Assembly (NCBI RefSeq): GCF_015767635.1
Contig: NZ_CP065230.1
Coordinates: 62,001 to 126,000 of the forward strand
Length of the DNA stretch: 64,000 bases
Direction: 5' to 3'
Source: Halomonas sp. A40-4
GTDB lineage: Bacteria; Pseudomonadota; Gammaproteobacteria; Pseudomonadales; Halomonadaceae
A model generated the notes under the pieces. It was not told where the DNA came from and did no database searches. It worked only from the letters and a program-made list of their open reading frames with translations. Below, one piece after another: positions 1 through 8,411 of this stretch (the stretch's first letter is position 1; every line of letters starts with the position of its first letter). A program made the position numbers and the translations under genes.

Positions 1-150
1 TAAGCGGGAAGCCCCCTTCAAGATGAGACATCCCTGAGGCCTAGAGCCTCCTGAAGGGCCCAGCGAGACCAGCTGGTTGATAGGCACGGTGTGGACGCGC
101 TGCAAGGCGTTGAGCTAACGTGTACTAATGGCCCGTGAGGCTTGACCCTA
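1..150 (+). rRNA. 23S ribosomal RNA, 3' end (partial)
   Basis: The first 150 bases match the conserved 3' end of bacterial 23S rRNA. The region around 109-149 carries the near-invariant stretch that reads GTTGAGCTAACGTGTACTAA followed by the GTGAGGCTTGACCCT tail. The gene starts left of the window. The 3' end is placed at 149-151 by comparison with the end of E. coli 23S. It precedes the 5S gene in the usual rrn order. Confidence 0.95.
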
Positions 151-295
151 TAACACCCAAGGGGTCTGGTCGTGATGATAACGACGCGTGTGAAGACACG
201 CAGAGAACCGGATACGCGTACTGAGCCAAGTGGTGATGACACAGGGCTTGGTAGGAGACGCACACAAAACACAGCATGATATGCATTTAAAGTTA
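151..295 (+). other. 23S-5S internal transcribed spacer
   Basis: This 145-base spacer lies between the 23S 3' end and the 5S gene. I see no tRNA in it, which fits the short second spacer of proteobacterial rrn operons. It is presumably removed during processing of the precursor. An open frame on the minus strand across this stretch is not a gene. Confidence 0.75.
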
Positions 296-414
296 CGCCT
301 GACGACCATAGCAAGCGTGAACCACCTGATCCCTTGCCGAACTCAGCAGTGAAACCGCTTCGCGCCGATGGTAGTGTGGGGTCTCCCCATGCGAGAGTAG
401 GTCATCGTCAGGCA
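296..414 (+). rRNA. rrf: 5S ribosomal RNA
   Basis: The sequence carries the conserved 5S core: CCGAACTCAG near 338-347, GTGAAAC, CGCCGATGGTAGTGTGGGG and TCTCCCCATGCGAGAGTAGG. The terminal helix is formed by GCCTGACGA (297-305) pairing with TCGTCAGGC (405-413). The length of about 119 nt is normal. The exact ends are uncertain by one or two bases. Confidence 0.95.
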
Positions 415-426
415 CCTATACCGCAG

Positions 427-455
427 AAAACCCAGCCAATCGGCTGGGTTTTTTG
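427..455 (+). terminator. Rho-independent terminator of the rrn operon
   Basis: A perfect 9-bp hairpin, AACCCAGCC (429-437) with GGCTGGGTT (442-450), has a 4-nt loop and is followed by a run of T. It lies about 15 bases after the 5S gene, as expected for the first terminator of an rRNA operon. Confidence 0.9.
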
Positions 456-458
456 TTT

Positions 459-523
459 AGGGGTCTCCCCATGAAGAGTGCCGGAGCGCCGCTCTGGTCA
501 TCGTCAGGCACCTATCCCGCAGA
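459..523 (+). pseudogene. Remnant of a second 5S rRNA 3' end
   Basis: Bases 459-475 repeat the GGGGTCTCCCCATG block of the 5S gene. Bases 496-524 repeat its 3' terminus plus the first downstream bases (TCATCGTCAGGCACCTAT, then CCGCAGAAA). The helix-IV region between them differs and is longer than in the intact gene. The 5' two thirds of a 5S gene are missing, so this is not a functional copy. It looks like a relic of recombination between rrn operon ends: it carries the same flanking bases and is followed by its own terminator. Confidence 0.75.
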
Positions 524-556
524 AACCCCCGAGCACATCGTGCTCGGGGGTTTTTG
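523..556 (+). terminator. Second Rho-independent terminator after the rrn operon
   Basis: A 13-bp perfect stem, AACCCCCGAGCAC (524-536) with its complement at 540-552, has a 3-nt loop and is followed by TTTTTGTTT. It follows the 5S remnant and makes a tandem terminator with the one at 427-455. The A-run on its left could also stop leftward transcription from the SDR gene that ends at 581. Confidence 0.9.
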
Positions 557-580
557 TTTGTGTGAAAGAAAAATAAACAA

Positions 581-1321
581 TCACCATTCAATAGGTTTGC
601 CAGCCCAGTCCCAGAAGCTGCCGGTGTCCTCAGGTGTGCGCTTGGCTATTACGCTGATCAATTGATCGGCAACAAAGGCAGGGTGAAATAACTTTTCGGA
701 GGGAACACGCGCTTGAAAGGGCTTTGAAAGCGTTGTGTCGGTAGTGCCAGGGTGAAGGCATAACACGATAGATTGCTTGTTAAGACGTGAAAGCTCGACG
801 GCAGCTGTTTTCATCAACATGTTGTGAGCCGCCTTGCTGGCTCGATAGCTATACCAGCCCCCGTAGCCATTATCTCCAATTGAACCTACACGAGCCGACA
901 GGCTGGCGATGATCGAAGGATGCTTACCTTGTAAACACGGTTTTAGTGACGAGAGCAAAAGCGCTGGTGTCACTGCGTTAATGTGCATGACATGGGCTAT
1001 AGTGTCTTCATTGAGCTGTTCAAGCCGTTTTTCAGGCTGGATACCACTTGCCTGGTCGTGAAGTATCCCCATCGCATTAAACAAAAGATGTATAGGTCGG
1101 CCATCCAGGTGCTGTGATAGGACCTCACGCCCAGATGATGTCGAGACATCAGCAACCACGGATTCCACGTCAGGGTGATTTGAATGAAAAGGTGCACGGC
1201 TAACCGCTATGAGACGCCCTATCTGGCTATTGCCTAGCAAGGTGTTAACGATGGCGTTGCCAATACCGCCATTGGCGCCGATAACGACAGCAGTAAACTT
1301 TTCGGGTAGGAAAGGAAGCAT
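581..1321 (-). CDS. SDR-family oxidoreductase (C-factor-like)
   Basis: This 246-aa protein is a short-chain dehydrogenase/reductase with a Rossmann fold. The nucleotide-binding motif GANGGIG is at residues 15-21, the NAMG variant of the NNAG motif is at 82-85, the catalytic Ser is near 142, and YRASK provides Tyr159 and Lys163. The substrate cannot be read from sequence. The compact size and the GGWYSYRASKAA stretch recall C-factor/CsgA-like or YgfF-like SDRs. The start at 1321 has a GGAG about 7 bases upstream. The gene lies downstream of flgN on the same strand but is separated from it by about 90 bases, so it is probably independent of the flagellar genes. Confidence 0.85.
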   Translation of the reverse strand: MLPFLPEKFTAVVIGANGGIGNAIVNTLLGNSQIGRLIAVSRAPFHSNHPDVESVVADVSTSSGREVLSQHLDGRPIHLLFNAMGILHDQASGIQPEKRLEQLNEDTIAHVMHINAVTPALLLSSLKPCLQGKHPSIIASLSARVGSIGDNGYGGWYSYRASKAAHNMLMKTAAVELSRLNKQSIVLCLHPGTTDTTLSKPFQARVPSEKLFHPAFVADQLISVIAKRTPEDTGSFWDWAGKPIEW

Positions 1322-1393
1322 GCAGCTACTCCATAAGGGAACGTAATGTTACCTATTGAAGTATCTTGCAGAGGGGTTGTCTAGTTTTAGTAG

Positions 1394-1418
1394 CGCTTGA
1401 TACAAGTATTGTTCAAGC
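1394..1418 (-). terminator. Possible hairpin at the end of flgMN
   Basis: GCTTGA-ACAA-type inverted halves (1395-1405 and 1409-1418) form a stem of about 10 bp with one bulge. The hairpin overlaps the last codons and stop of flgN. No T-run follows on the minus strand, so it may stabilise or process the mRNA rather than terminate it. Confidence 0.35.
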
Positions 1419-1862
1419 TGAAGCATTGATGCGACCCGGTTGGGCTGAATTACGACCATCCGGGTTGTAAAGCGTCTTCTCAGCAATCTGCCGAATATAA
1501 TCAAGCATCTTTTGATTATGCTTCATGCGAAGGGAAAGCATTTCACCTGTTAACGCGTTCATGCGGGCGGCACGTTCGCTTTTTTCGAGCAAGCGGCTCC
1601 ATGTGTCAGTGCAGCTAGCATCGCGAGCGGCAGCTTTGGCACCTTGAGCACCATCCTCGTACCCTAGGCGTTTTTGTACGCTACGCCGGAGGGTTTCAAT
1701 ACGCTCAAGCTCAGTGAGCAATTGCTGTTTTTGATGGGCAACGTCAGCCAGCGCATTGCCGTCGATGTCCCCCTGAGTTAGCAGAGTCTGCTCGTTGCCC
1801 AGCAGTGATATCAACGCATCAAGGCGCTGATGCTGATCGGTCAACAAGCTGGCGAGGCTCAT
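1413..1862 (-). CDS. flgN: Flagellar export chaperone FlgN
   Basis: FlgN is the cytoplasmic chaperone for the hook-filament junction proteins FlgK and FlgL. The 149-aa product is almost entirely helical with heptad-like leucines (residues 1-70 and 90-130), has the typical MSLASLLTDQHQRLDAL N-terminus and has no signal peptide, as expected for the family. It lies 3 bases downstream of flgM, so the two are probably co-transcribed from the sigma-28 promoter at 2193-2219. Its clients FlgK and FlgL are encoded at 10.6-13.9 kb, also behind a sigma-28 promoter. Confidence 0.9.
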   Translation of the reverse strand: MSLASLLTDQHQRLDALISLLGNEQTLLTQGDIDGNALADVAHQKQQLLTELERIETLRRSVQKRLGYEDGAQGAKAAARDASCTDTWSRLLEKSERAARMNALTGEMLSLRMKHNQKMLDYIRQIAEKTLYNPDGRNSAQPGRINASA

Positions 1863-1865
1863 AAA

Positions 1866-2141
1866 TTACTCCTGGGTTTCTCGAAGATTGGCAATCAAGC
1901 CATCAGCAATACGATCAGCCCGGATTTCCAGGCGTCCATCACGAATAGCATCACGAATGCTTTCAACCTTCGCGCTGTCGATATCATGCGATTCGTCGGC
2001 GCTCATCGTGCTGATGCGTGTTGAGCCCTCTGCTTCAGCACCTGACATGGTAGATGCTGAATTCGCCGCCTTCTGGGTTTCATCACGCTGCTGGGCATGA
2101 TTGGAGCGAAGTGGCTGATTATTGACGTTATCAATTTTCAC
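1866..2141 (-). CDS. flgM: Anti-sigma-28 factor FlgM
   Basis: FlgM binds FliA (sigma-28) and is exported through the completed hook-basal body, which releases FliA to transcribe late genes. The 91-aa protein has the classic layout: a disordered N-terminal half rich in Ser, Asn and Gln, then a C-terminal helical FliA-binding segment (about residues 54-88) containing DSAKVESIRDAIRDGRLEI and ADRIADGLI. It sits directly upstream of flgN and is preceded by a near-consensus sigma-28 promoter, which gives the usual feedback in which FliA makes its own inhibitor. Confidence 0.96.
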   Translation of the reverse strand: MKIDNVNNQPLRSNHAQQRDETQKAANSASTMSGAEAEGSTRISTMSADESHDIDSAKVESIRDAIRDGRLEIRADRIADGLIANLRETQE

Positions 2142-2192
2142 GTTGTGTGCCTCATCGTCAACGTTTAGAGCGCGATGCGCGTGTTACGTGGA

Positions 2193-2219
2193 CTATCGGC
2201 GTCGTTGGGTGAAACTTTA
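2193..2219 (-). promoter_or_regulatory. Sigma-28 (FliA) promoter of flgMN
   Basis: On the minus strand the sequence reads TAAAGTTT, 11 bases, then GCCGATAG. This matches the sigma-28 consensus TAAAGTTT-N11-GCCGATAA at 15 of 16 positions. It lies about 50 bases upstream of the flgM start codon at 2141 and inside the flgA-flgM gap. Confidence 0.93.
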
Positions 2220-2228
2220 GCCATTTAA

Positions 2229-2960
2229 TTAAAAATCGACCATCAGAGTTCCGCGCTCGACCACACGCGCGGACATCACTTCGCGAGAACCAAAGCGCAC
2301 TCTGACTTCTTCGCCCATAGCGCCATTATTGAGAGCCTCCCCTTCGCGGGATACGCGAAAAGAATCTCCTTCAGCTATGACCTTAACCCGCTGGCCTCGT
2401 TCAACGAGAAGAGGCGCCTGAATAAAATGTGATTGAATCGTTGTCCCGCTAGCGATTGGTTGGCGGGCGACCTTACCCACGATGTCATCGGGTTGAGTGA
2501 TAGCTCGTGAGGGTAAGTCGCCTAGATTGCCGGTTTTTTCGCCCAGCATGTCAGGAGTGATTTGACGGCCGCGTTCGATGTTGACAGCGGCAATCGTGTA
2601 ACTGCCGATGACGTCGATTTCTGCCTGCAGATAGCGAACTTGCTGGCTATCGGTGCCGCAACGAACCCCCACGGAAACGCGTCCAAGTGGCGCCTCATTC
2701 GGGTTGGTCAAGAACGGGTCGGGGTTGGTGCAGACGGAAAGGTGGGGAGAAGGGGGGCGCAGATTGATAACCACTTCGTTACCCAGGGCCTGTGTTTCTC
2801 TATAGAGGAACTGATGCACGCTTTCCATTAGCGCGTCATGCTTGGTATCTGACGCGTTGGCGAAAGGCAGGGCCGCCAATGCCGCCAGGCTGACCACAAT
2901 CAGGCGATACACCCAACGTAGCAGAGGGATTGGTACAGAATTAAGCGGCAATTGACGCAT
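2229..2960 (-). CDS. flgA: Flagellar P-ring assembly chaperone FlgA
   Basis: FlgA is a periplasmic protein needed to build the FlgI P-ring. The 243-aa product has a cleavable signal peptide (hydrophobic core about residues 18-34, cut near FANAS) and a C-terminal SAF/beta-clip domain (about 118-243). That domain shows the family signature IERGRQITPDMLGE and the closing RGQRVKVIAEGDSFRVSREG region. It is divergent from flgB, with about 185 bases between them holding the promoters for both directions. The ribosome binding site before the start at 2960 is weak. Confidence 0.93.
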   Translation of the reverse strand: MRQLPLNSVPIPLLRWVYRLIVVSLAALAALPFANASDTKHDALMESVHQFLYRETQALGNEVVINLRPPSPHLSVCTNPDPFLTNPNEAPLGRVSVGVRCGTDSQQVRYLQAEIDVIGSYTIAAVNIERGRQITPDMLGEKTGNLGDLPSRAITQPDDIVGKVARQPIASGTTIQSHFIQAPLLVERGQRVKVIAEGDSFRVSREGEALNNGAMGEEVRVRFGSREVMSARVVERGTLMVDF

Positions 2961-3144
2961 GGAGGCGGGTGCTCAACGAAAGAGGCAGATATAAGTTAAC
3001 CATGATTCTAACGAAAAAGCCCGATAGCTATCACGAGAAATGCTGGGTGAAACGAAGGTTGTTTCATGCTTTAGGCTGACAGGCGTCGGCGTATTCTCCA
3101 CCATCAACAAATCCTATTTTGCCTCTCAGTAAGCGAGGGTTGGC

Positions 3145-3579
3145 ATGATCGACCAATTAGAAGCTTCTTTGAATTACCACCAGCAGGCGCTGGGGCTGCG
3201 TCAGGCGCGGCATGAAGTGCTTGCGGCGAATATTGCCAATGCCGATACCCCGAATTACAAAGCCAGGGATATCGACTTTGCCAGCGAATTGAAAAAAGCC
3301 GTTGACGGCGGTCAGCGTGCACAGGGCAATGATGGCGGGGGCCTGGCGTTGTCGCGGACCTCGGATCGGCATCTGGCCGGCGAAGGGCCTGCACGAACGG
3401 CCGGTAATAATGCGGATCTGCTTTACCGGACCCCAAGCCAGCCCAGCCTGGACGGCAATACCGTTGAAATGGACCGTGAGCGTTCGCAATTCGCCGACAA
3501 TGCAGTTCGCTATCAAGCAGCTCTCACGATAATGAATAGCCGGATTCAAGGGCTAAAAACGGCCATGCAGCCAGAATAA
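3145..3579 (+). CDS. flgB: Flagellar proximal rod protein FlgB
   Basis: FlgB is a proximal rod subunit of the flagellar axial structure and is exported by the type III apparatus without a signal peptide. The 144-aa product carries the axial-protein N-terminal motif (ANIANADTPNYKARDIDF, about residues 29-46) and the C-terminal helix VRYQAALTIMNSRIQGLKTAM. Length is normal. It is the first gene of the rightward flgB-L series, which builds the rod, hook, rings and junction in gene order. Confidence 0.96.
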   Translation: MIDQLEASLNYHQQALGLRQARHEVLAANIANADTPNYKARDIDFASELKKAVDGGQRAQGNDGGGLALSRTSDRHLAGEGPARTAGNNADLLYRTPSQPSLDGNTVEMDRERSQFADNAVRYQAALTIMNSRIQGLKTAMQPE

Positions 3580-3607
3580 ACTGGCCCGAACCGGTTAGGA
3601 GGTAGTT

Positions 3608-4018
3608 ATGTCAATGTTTTCTGCGTTTGATATCGCAGGTTCCGCCATGAGTGCTCAGTCGCAGCGCATGAATGTCACCGCCAGCAACATGGCCAATGCC
3701 GATAGCGTGGCAGGTCCAGACGGCGAGACGTATCGGGCCAAGCAGGTCATGTTCGAATCCCAAGCCAATAATTCACGCTATGGCGTGGGGGGCGTGCGTG
3801 TCACTGAGGTCGTGGAGGATGATTCGCCACTACGGCTTGAGTACATGCCCAACCACCCCGCTGCAGACGAGGATGGCTACGTCGCCAAGCCCAATGTTGA
3901 ACCGGTTCATGAGATGGTCAACATGATTTCAGCCTCACGCTCTTATCAAGCCAACGTCGAGGTCTTTAACACCAGTAAACAGATGATGATGCAAACACTC
4001 TCGCTGGGTGAAGGGTAA
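3608..4018 (+). CDS. flgC: Flagellar proximal rod protein FlgC
   Basis: FlgC is a proximal rod subunit. The 136-aa protein has the conserved N-terminal helix with [12 protein letters not shown] and a C-terminal helix carrying [25 protein letters not shown] residues, which pair in the coiled-coil core of the rod. A ribosome binding site (AGGAGG) lies about 6 bases upstream. The stop at 4018 is 3 bases before flgD, so translation is probably coupled. Confidence 0.96.
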   Translation: MSMFSAFDIAGSAMSAQSQRMNVTASNMANADSVAGPDGETYRAKQVMFESQANNSRYGVGGVRVTEVVEDDSPLRLEYMPNHPAADEDGYVAKPNVEPVHEMVNMISASRSYQANVEVFNTSKQMMMQTLSLGEG

Positions 4019-4021
4019 ACC

Positions 4022-4711
4022 ATGAATATCGATACAAGTGTACTTAGCAATGTCAACGGCGGTGGCTCTAGCGGAATGCCGGCCAGTCAGTCGGCGGAGC
4101 TGCGTGAGAGTTTCATGACCCTGCTGATTACCCAGTTGGAAAATCAGGACCCGATGAATCCGATGGAAAATGCGGAGATGACGTCCCAACTGGCTCAGAT
4201 CAATACGGTCAGCGGCATTGAGGAGTTGAACGATACCCTCAGTGGCATTACCAAGCAGATGGATGCTTCTCAAATGTTACAAGCCTCCGGGTTAATCGGT
4301 AATGCCGTGCTGGTACCGGGTAACCAGGTAAAGGTCAACACTGATGAAGACGGCAACAGCTATGCCACCCCGTTTGGTATCGAGCTGGATAAGCCAGCGG
4401 ATAATGTCGAGATTACCGTGACCAGTAATGCCGGTGAAGTCGTCTATACCAAGAACATTGAGGGTGTTAGTGCGGGCGTCGAGTCGTTCAGCTGGGGTGG
4501 CCTGAATAATGACGGAGCTGCCGTCGCTGAGGGGTCGTACAACGTCAGCTTTAAAGCGACCAATGCCGAAGGGGAAGCACTTGAATCCAAAGCGCTCAAT
4601 TATGCGCTTGTTCAGGGTGTGACGCCCGCCGAATCGGGTGAAGAAGTTCGCCTTGACCTCGGTGCTGTATACGGCCAAGTGACACTTGATCAAGTCAAAC
4701 AAATTCTCTGA
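4022..4711 (+). CDS. flgD: Hook-assembly scaffolding protein FlgD
   Basis: FlgD is the temporary cap that guides FlgE polymerisation and is replaced by FlgK when the hook is finished. The 229-aa product has the N-terminal signature FMTLLITQLENQDPMNPMEN (about residues 31-50) and EMTSQLAQINTVSGIEELN. The following C-terminal region (about 90-225) is a Tudor-like/FnIII hybrid with VEITVTSNAGEVVYT and the WGGLNNDGAAVAEGSYNV turn. Length is typical. It is closely spaced with flgC and followed by flgE. Confidence 0.95.
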   Translation: MNIDTSVLSNVNGGGSSGMPASQSAELRESFMTLLITQLENQDPMNPMENAEMTSQLAQINTVSGIEELNDTLSGITKQMDASQMLQASGLIGNAVLVPGNQVKVNTDEDGNSYATPFGIELDKPADNVEITVTSNAGEVVYTKNIEGVSAGVESFSWGGLNNDGAAVAEGSYNVSFKATNAEGEALESKALNYALVQGVTPAESGEEVRLDLGAVYGQVTLDQVKQIL

Positions 4712-4747
4712 ACCATTACTTATTGATCGATTTAGCAGGGGACTATC

Positions 4748-6070
4748 ATGAGTTTTTCACAAGCGTTAAGTGGCCTGAATGCCCAGCAAGACAAGCTGGG
4801 TGCCGTCGGAAATAATATCGCCAACTCGCAAACGGTCGGCTTCAAGAGCTCGAGCGTACAGTTCGCCGATGTTTACGCTGAGTCGCGCATTGGTCTGGGT
4901 ACACGAACCTCTTCCGTGCTGCAGAATTTCAACCAGGGCAATATCGAATCATCGAACCGCAATATGGACCTGGCGATTGCTGGCGAAGGCTTCTTCCGCT
5001 TTCAGCAGCCCAACGGCGAAATCGGCTACTCGCGCAATGGCCAACTGACCATGACGGCCAACGGCGACCTGGTAAACGCCCAGGGCGCACAGATCATGGG
5101 TTACCCGGCGGATGATCAGGGCAATATCCAGGGCGGCGGTGACGTTGAAGCGCTTAGCGTTGATGCTGGAGATATTGCAGCAAGTGCCACCACTGAGCTG
5201 GATGTTTCCCTTAATCTGGATGCTGAAGAAGAAGTAATTGATCCAGTGACCGCGGGTATCGATGCAGAGGCGGTAGCTAACGGTCTTGATTCGAGTCAAT
5301 ATTCGTATTCTACAAACGGTACGATTTACGATTCCCAAGGGAATGCTCGTAACCTAACTACTTATTTTACCAAGACTGCTGCCAATGAGTGGCGAGTTGA
5401 TGCGCGGATATCGGGGGGGCCTGCTGGCGCACCTAATTATGCTTTCACCGATATTGGGAGCGGGAATAATCAAAATGGTGATCCGATAAATTTTGACTTC
5501 ACGACGGACGGGCGCCTAAACAATAACTTCAATGCATTTGAGCTTAATCTTGATACACCGGATGATATTCGTGATGCGGACGGTAATAATGTCGCAGCTA
5601 GTGAGTTCGGTGGCGGCGGCGCATTGACCAGTCAGCAGATCGAGATTGATTTCGCCAATACCACCCAGTTTGCCAATAGCTCTACGGTTAATGACTTGTC
5701 TCAGAATGGTTATACCTCTGGCTCGCTGGTGGGTGTGACCATCGAAGACGACGGCTCGATCATGCGCAACTACTCCAACGAGGAATCGCGCGCGGCTGGC
5801 CAGGTTGCTCTGGTGAGTTTCCGTAACCCTGAAGGTTTGAGCCCCAATGGCGAAAATCTGTGGACCGCTACCGGCTCCTCAGGCCAGGAATTGGTAGGTG
5901 CGCCGGGCACTGGCCAGCGCGGTCTTATTGAGCCTGGCGCGGTTGAAACCTCCAATGTGGACATGGCCGCGGAACTGGTCGACATGATCGTCGCCCAGCG
6001 TGCCTACCAGGCCAACTCGCAGACCATCAGTACCCAGGATGAGTTGCTGCAGACCATCATCAACCTGTAA
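4748..6070 (+). CDS. flgE: Flagellar hook protein FlgE
   Basis: FlgE polymerises into the hook, the universal joint between rod and filament. The 440-aa protein has the conserved ends: N-terminal SGLNAQQDKLGAVGNNIANS (about residues 8-27) with an FKSSSVQF stretch, and C-terminal VETSNVDMAAELVDMIVAQR and AYQANSQTISTQDELLQ. The central surface domain (about residues 140-300) is acidic and poorly conserved in this family. A run of seven G lies inside the gene at 5413-5419. It lies 28 bases upstream of flgF. Confidence 0.96.
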   Translation: MSFSQALSGLNAQQDKLGAVGNNIANSQTVGFKSSSVQFADVYAESRIGLGTRTSSVLQNFNQGNIESSNRNMDLAIAGEGFFRFQQPNGEIGYSRNGQLTMTANGDLVNAQGAQIMGYPADDQGNIQGGGDVEALSVDAGDIAASATTELDVSLNLDAEEEVIDPVTAGIDAEAVANGLDSSQYSYSTNGTIYDSQGNARNLTTYFTKTAANEWRVDARISGGPAGAPNYAFTDIGSGNNQNGDPINFDFTTDGRLNNNFNAFELNLDTPDDIRDADGNNVAASEFGGGGALTSQQIEIDFANTTQFANSSTVNDLSQNGYTSGSLVGVTIEDDGSIMRNYSNEESRAAGQVALVSFRNPEGLSPNGENLWTATGSSGQELVGAPGTGQRGLIEPGAVETSNVDMAAELVDMIVAQRAYQANSQTISTQDELLQTIINL

Positions 6071-6098
6071 CGGCTGACGGATTTAAGGGAGCAAGGTC

Positions 6099-6857
6099 GT
6101 GGATAGAATGCTGTATACCGCCATGAGCGGCGCCAAGCATACGATGGACCAGCAGTCGGTGGTGAGTAATAACCTGGCGAACGTTGCCACATCGGGTTTC
6201 CGCGCCCAACTGCAGGCAGCGCGCTCTGTGCCTGTGGAAGGTGACGCCTTGCTGTCTACCCGCACGTCTGCCGTGACCACCACGCCGGGCACCGATTATT
6301 CTCAAGGGCCGATAGAGCGCACCGGGCGCACGCTTGACGTCGCCATGCAGGGGGATGCCTGGATGGCCGTGCAGGACGGCGAAGGCGTTGAAACCTATAC
6401 GCGGCGTGGAGACCTCCAGGTCGACAGCGACGGTATCTTGATGAGCGTTGGTCGGCCGGTGGTGGGTGACGGAGGCCCTATCGCGCTACCCCAGGGGTCG
6501 CAAATATCCATTGGTGCCGATGGCACCATCAGTGCGATTCCCCAGGGCGAGGGTCCAGAAGCCCTGGTGAATGTCGGTCGCATCAAGCTGGTGACGCCAG
6601 CAGAGGGCGAACTCACCCGCGGTGAAGACGGACTCTTCCGCGCCCCCCCGAATGAAGAAGGCGAGCCGGGGGCACTAGCAGCCGATGAAGACGCGACACT
6701 GGTCAGTGGCGCGCTGGAAGGTAGTAACGTCAGCGCGGTTGACGCCATGGTGACAATGATTGACGCAGCGCGCCGCTACGATATGCAAATGAAAATGCTG
6801 AGCTCGGCGGACGAAAATGCCCAGCGCGCCAACAGCATGTTATCGATTCAGGGCTGA
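6099..6857 (+). CDS. flgF: Flagellar proximal rod protein FlgF
   Basis: FlgF is a rod subunit paralogous to FlgG and FlgE. The 252-aa product begins MDRMLYTAMSGAKHTMDQQS and VVSNNLANVATSGFRAQL, and ends with SNVSAVDAMVTMIDAARRYD. The start is a GTG at 6099, chosen because the reading frame then opens with the family N-terminus and AAGGGA lies about 8 bases upstream. A seven-C run lies at 6643-6649 within the coding region. Confidence 0.95.
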   Translation: MDRMLYTAMSGAKHTMDQQSVVSNNLANVATSGFRAQLQAARSVPVEGDALLSTRTSAVTTTPGTDYSQGPIERTGRTLDVAMQGDAWMAVQDGEGVETYTRRGDLQVDSDGILMSVGRPVVGDGGPIALPQGSQISIGADGTISAIPQGEGPEALVNVGRIKLVTPAEGELTRGEDGLFRAPPNEEGEPGALAADEDATLVSGALEGSNVSAVDAMVTMIDAARRYDMQMKMLSSADENAQRANSMLSIQG

Positions 6858-6887
6858 TAAACCGTTGTCAGCCAAGAGGGGTTTTTT

Positions 6888-7670
6888 ATGATTTCGTCTT
6901 TGTGGACGGCCAAAACCGGTTTGGAATCTCAGCAAACCAAGCTGGATGTGATTTCCAATAATCTGGCCAACGTCAGCACCAATGGTTTCAAGCGCTCACG
7001 TCCGGTATTTGAAGATCTTCTATACCAAAATATGCGTCAGCCAGGCGCGCAGAATAATGTACAGGATCGCCTGCCATCCGGTATGCAGGTGGGTACCGGT
7101 GTGCGCGCGGTCGCCACAGAGCGCTTGCACACTCAGGGCGGACTGGAACAAACCGAAAACTCCCGCGACCTGGCGATCAATGGGGATGGCTTCTTCCAGG
7201 TTCTTATGCCCGATGGCAATACCGCTTATACGCGTGATGGCAGCTTTCAGCTGAATGAAAATGGCCAGATGGTCACGGCCAATGGTTACCCCATCGAGCC
7301 TGCGATTTTCATCCCGGAAAACGCGCTCTCGGTGAGCGTGGGCGAAGACGGTACGGTTAGCGTACGCCAGCCGGGGGACAATCAGGCTAATGAGATTGGT
7401 CAGATTAACGTCGCCACCTTCATTAACCCCGCTGGTCTGCAAAGCATGGGTGGCAATCTCTATCAGGAAACTGGTTCTTCCGGTGTGCCTAATCAGAATA
7501 TGCCGGGCATGAACGGAGCTGGGCGCTTGTTTCAAGGTTACGTAGAGACGTCGAACGTCAATGTGGTCGAAGAAATGGTCAATATGATCCAGACCCAGCG
7601 CGCTTACGAAATCAATAGCCAGGCCATTTCGACCAGCGATGAAATGTTGGCGCGTTTAGGTCAGCTGTAA
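6888..7670 (+). CDS. flgG: Flagellar distal rod protein FlgG
   Basis: FlgG forms the distal rod that crosses the periplasm inside the P and L rings. At 260 aa it has the usual length. The N-terminal [20 protein letters not shown] and [21 protein letters not shown] are near-invariant, as is the C-terminal [20 protein letters not shown] and [16 protein letters not shown]. It lies directly downstream of flgF and upstream of the ring genes. Confidence 0.97.
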   Translation: MISSLWTAKTGLESQQTKLDVISNNLANVSTNGFKRSRPVFEDLLYQNMRQPGAQNNVQDRLPSGMQVGTGVRAVATERLHTQGGLEQTENSRDLAINGDGFFQVLMPDGNTAYTRDGSFQLNENGQMVTANGYPIEPAIFIPENALSVSVGEDGTVSVRQPGDNQANEIGQINVATFINPAGLQSMGGNLYQETGSSGVPNQNMPGMNGAGRLFQGYVETSNVNVVEEMVNMIQTQRAYEINSQAISTSDEMLARLGQL

Positions 7671-7695
7671 CGACGTTTACTGACAGGTTGGGTTC

Positions 7696-8385
7696 ATGCT
7701 GGAACGACATTGTAGTTTGCGAAGCATTGCGCTGGCAGGGCTGGCGTTCTTTCTGCTGGTGGTCGCTGGCTGTGCTCAAATACCCAGGGCGTCGGTGGTG
7801 GGCGAACAGGAACAGATCAATATTGTCGATCGCCCCCCGCCGGTTCCCAATGGCTCTATCTACCAGGCGCGTCGGGGTTACCAGCCGTTATTTGAAGACC
7901 GCCGCCCAAGGTCCGTTGGCGATATTCTGACCATTATTCTTGATGAAGAGGTCAGTGCCAGCAAAAACTCGGCGTCCAATGCCGATCGCGATGGCAGTGC
8001 GAGTCTGGAGTTTGGTGCACTACCGGATGCCCTGGAAACACTGGCCGAGTATGGTTTTGAGGTTGATGGTGAAAGCGACTTTTCAGGCGGAGGAGGCTCT
8101 CAGGCCAATAACTCATTCACCGGCACCATCACTGTCTCGGTACTGGAAGTCATGAACAACGGTAACTTGCGCGTACGCGGTGAGAAACAGATTGCCATCA
8201 ATCAGGGTACCGAGTTTATTCGCTTCTCGGGCGTGGTGAACCCCCGTACCGTCAGCGGGCAAAATACCGTTCCTTCTACCCAGGTCGCCGACGCGCGGAT
8301 TGAGTATGTGGGGGATGGTTACATTAACGAAGCGCAGCACATGGGCTGGCTGCAGCGCTTCTTCCTCAACGTTTCGCCTTTCTAA
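7696..8385 (+). CDS. flgH: Flagellar L-ring lipoprotein FlgH
   Basis: FlgH makes the outer-membrane L-ring bushing. The 229-aa precursor has a lipoprotein signal peptide: the lipobox VVAGC ends at Cys26, which would be lipidated and sorted to the outer membrane. Conserved features include [15 protein letters not shown] (about residues 71-85) and the C-terminal [20 protein letters not shown] and WLQRFFLNV. It is followed closely by flgI. Confidence 0.96.
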   Translation: MLERHCSLRSIALAGLAFFLLVVAGCAQIPRASVVGEQEQINIVDRPPPVPNGSIYQARRGYQPLFEDRRPRSVGDILTIILDEEVSASKNSASNADRDGSASLEFGALPDALETLAEYGFEVDGESDFSGGGGSQANNSFTGTITVSVLEVMNNGNLRVRGEKQIAINQGTEFIRFSGVVNPRTVSGQNTVPSTQVADARIEYVGDGYINEAQHMGWLQRFFLNVSPF

Positions 8386-8411
8386 TCGCGCCTGACACGA
8401 CGGTCGACAAT

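Noticed and set aside
151..295. tRNA gene between 23S and 5S
   Set aside because: No cloverleaf with a T-loop GTTC-type core and acceptor stem could be formed.
453..665. Open frame of 70 codons after the 5S gene
   Set aside because: It covers two terminators and the 5S remnant, has no ribosome binding site and shows no protein-like composition.
2961..3144. Sigma-54 promoter for flgB
   Set aside because: No TGGC-N8-TTGC element was seen on either strand; control by FlhDC with the housekeeping sigma factor is more likely.
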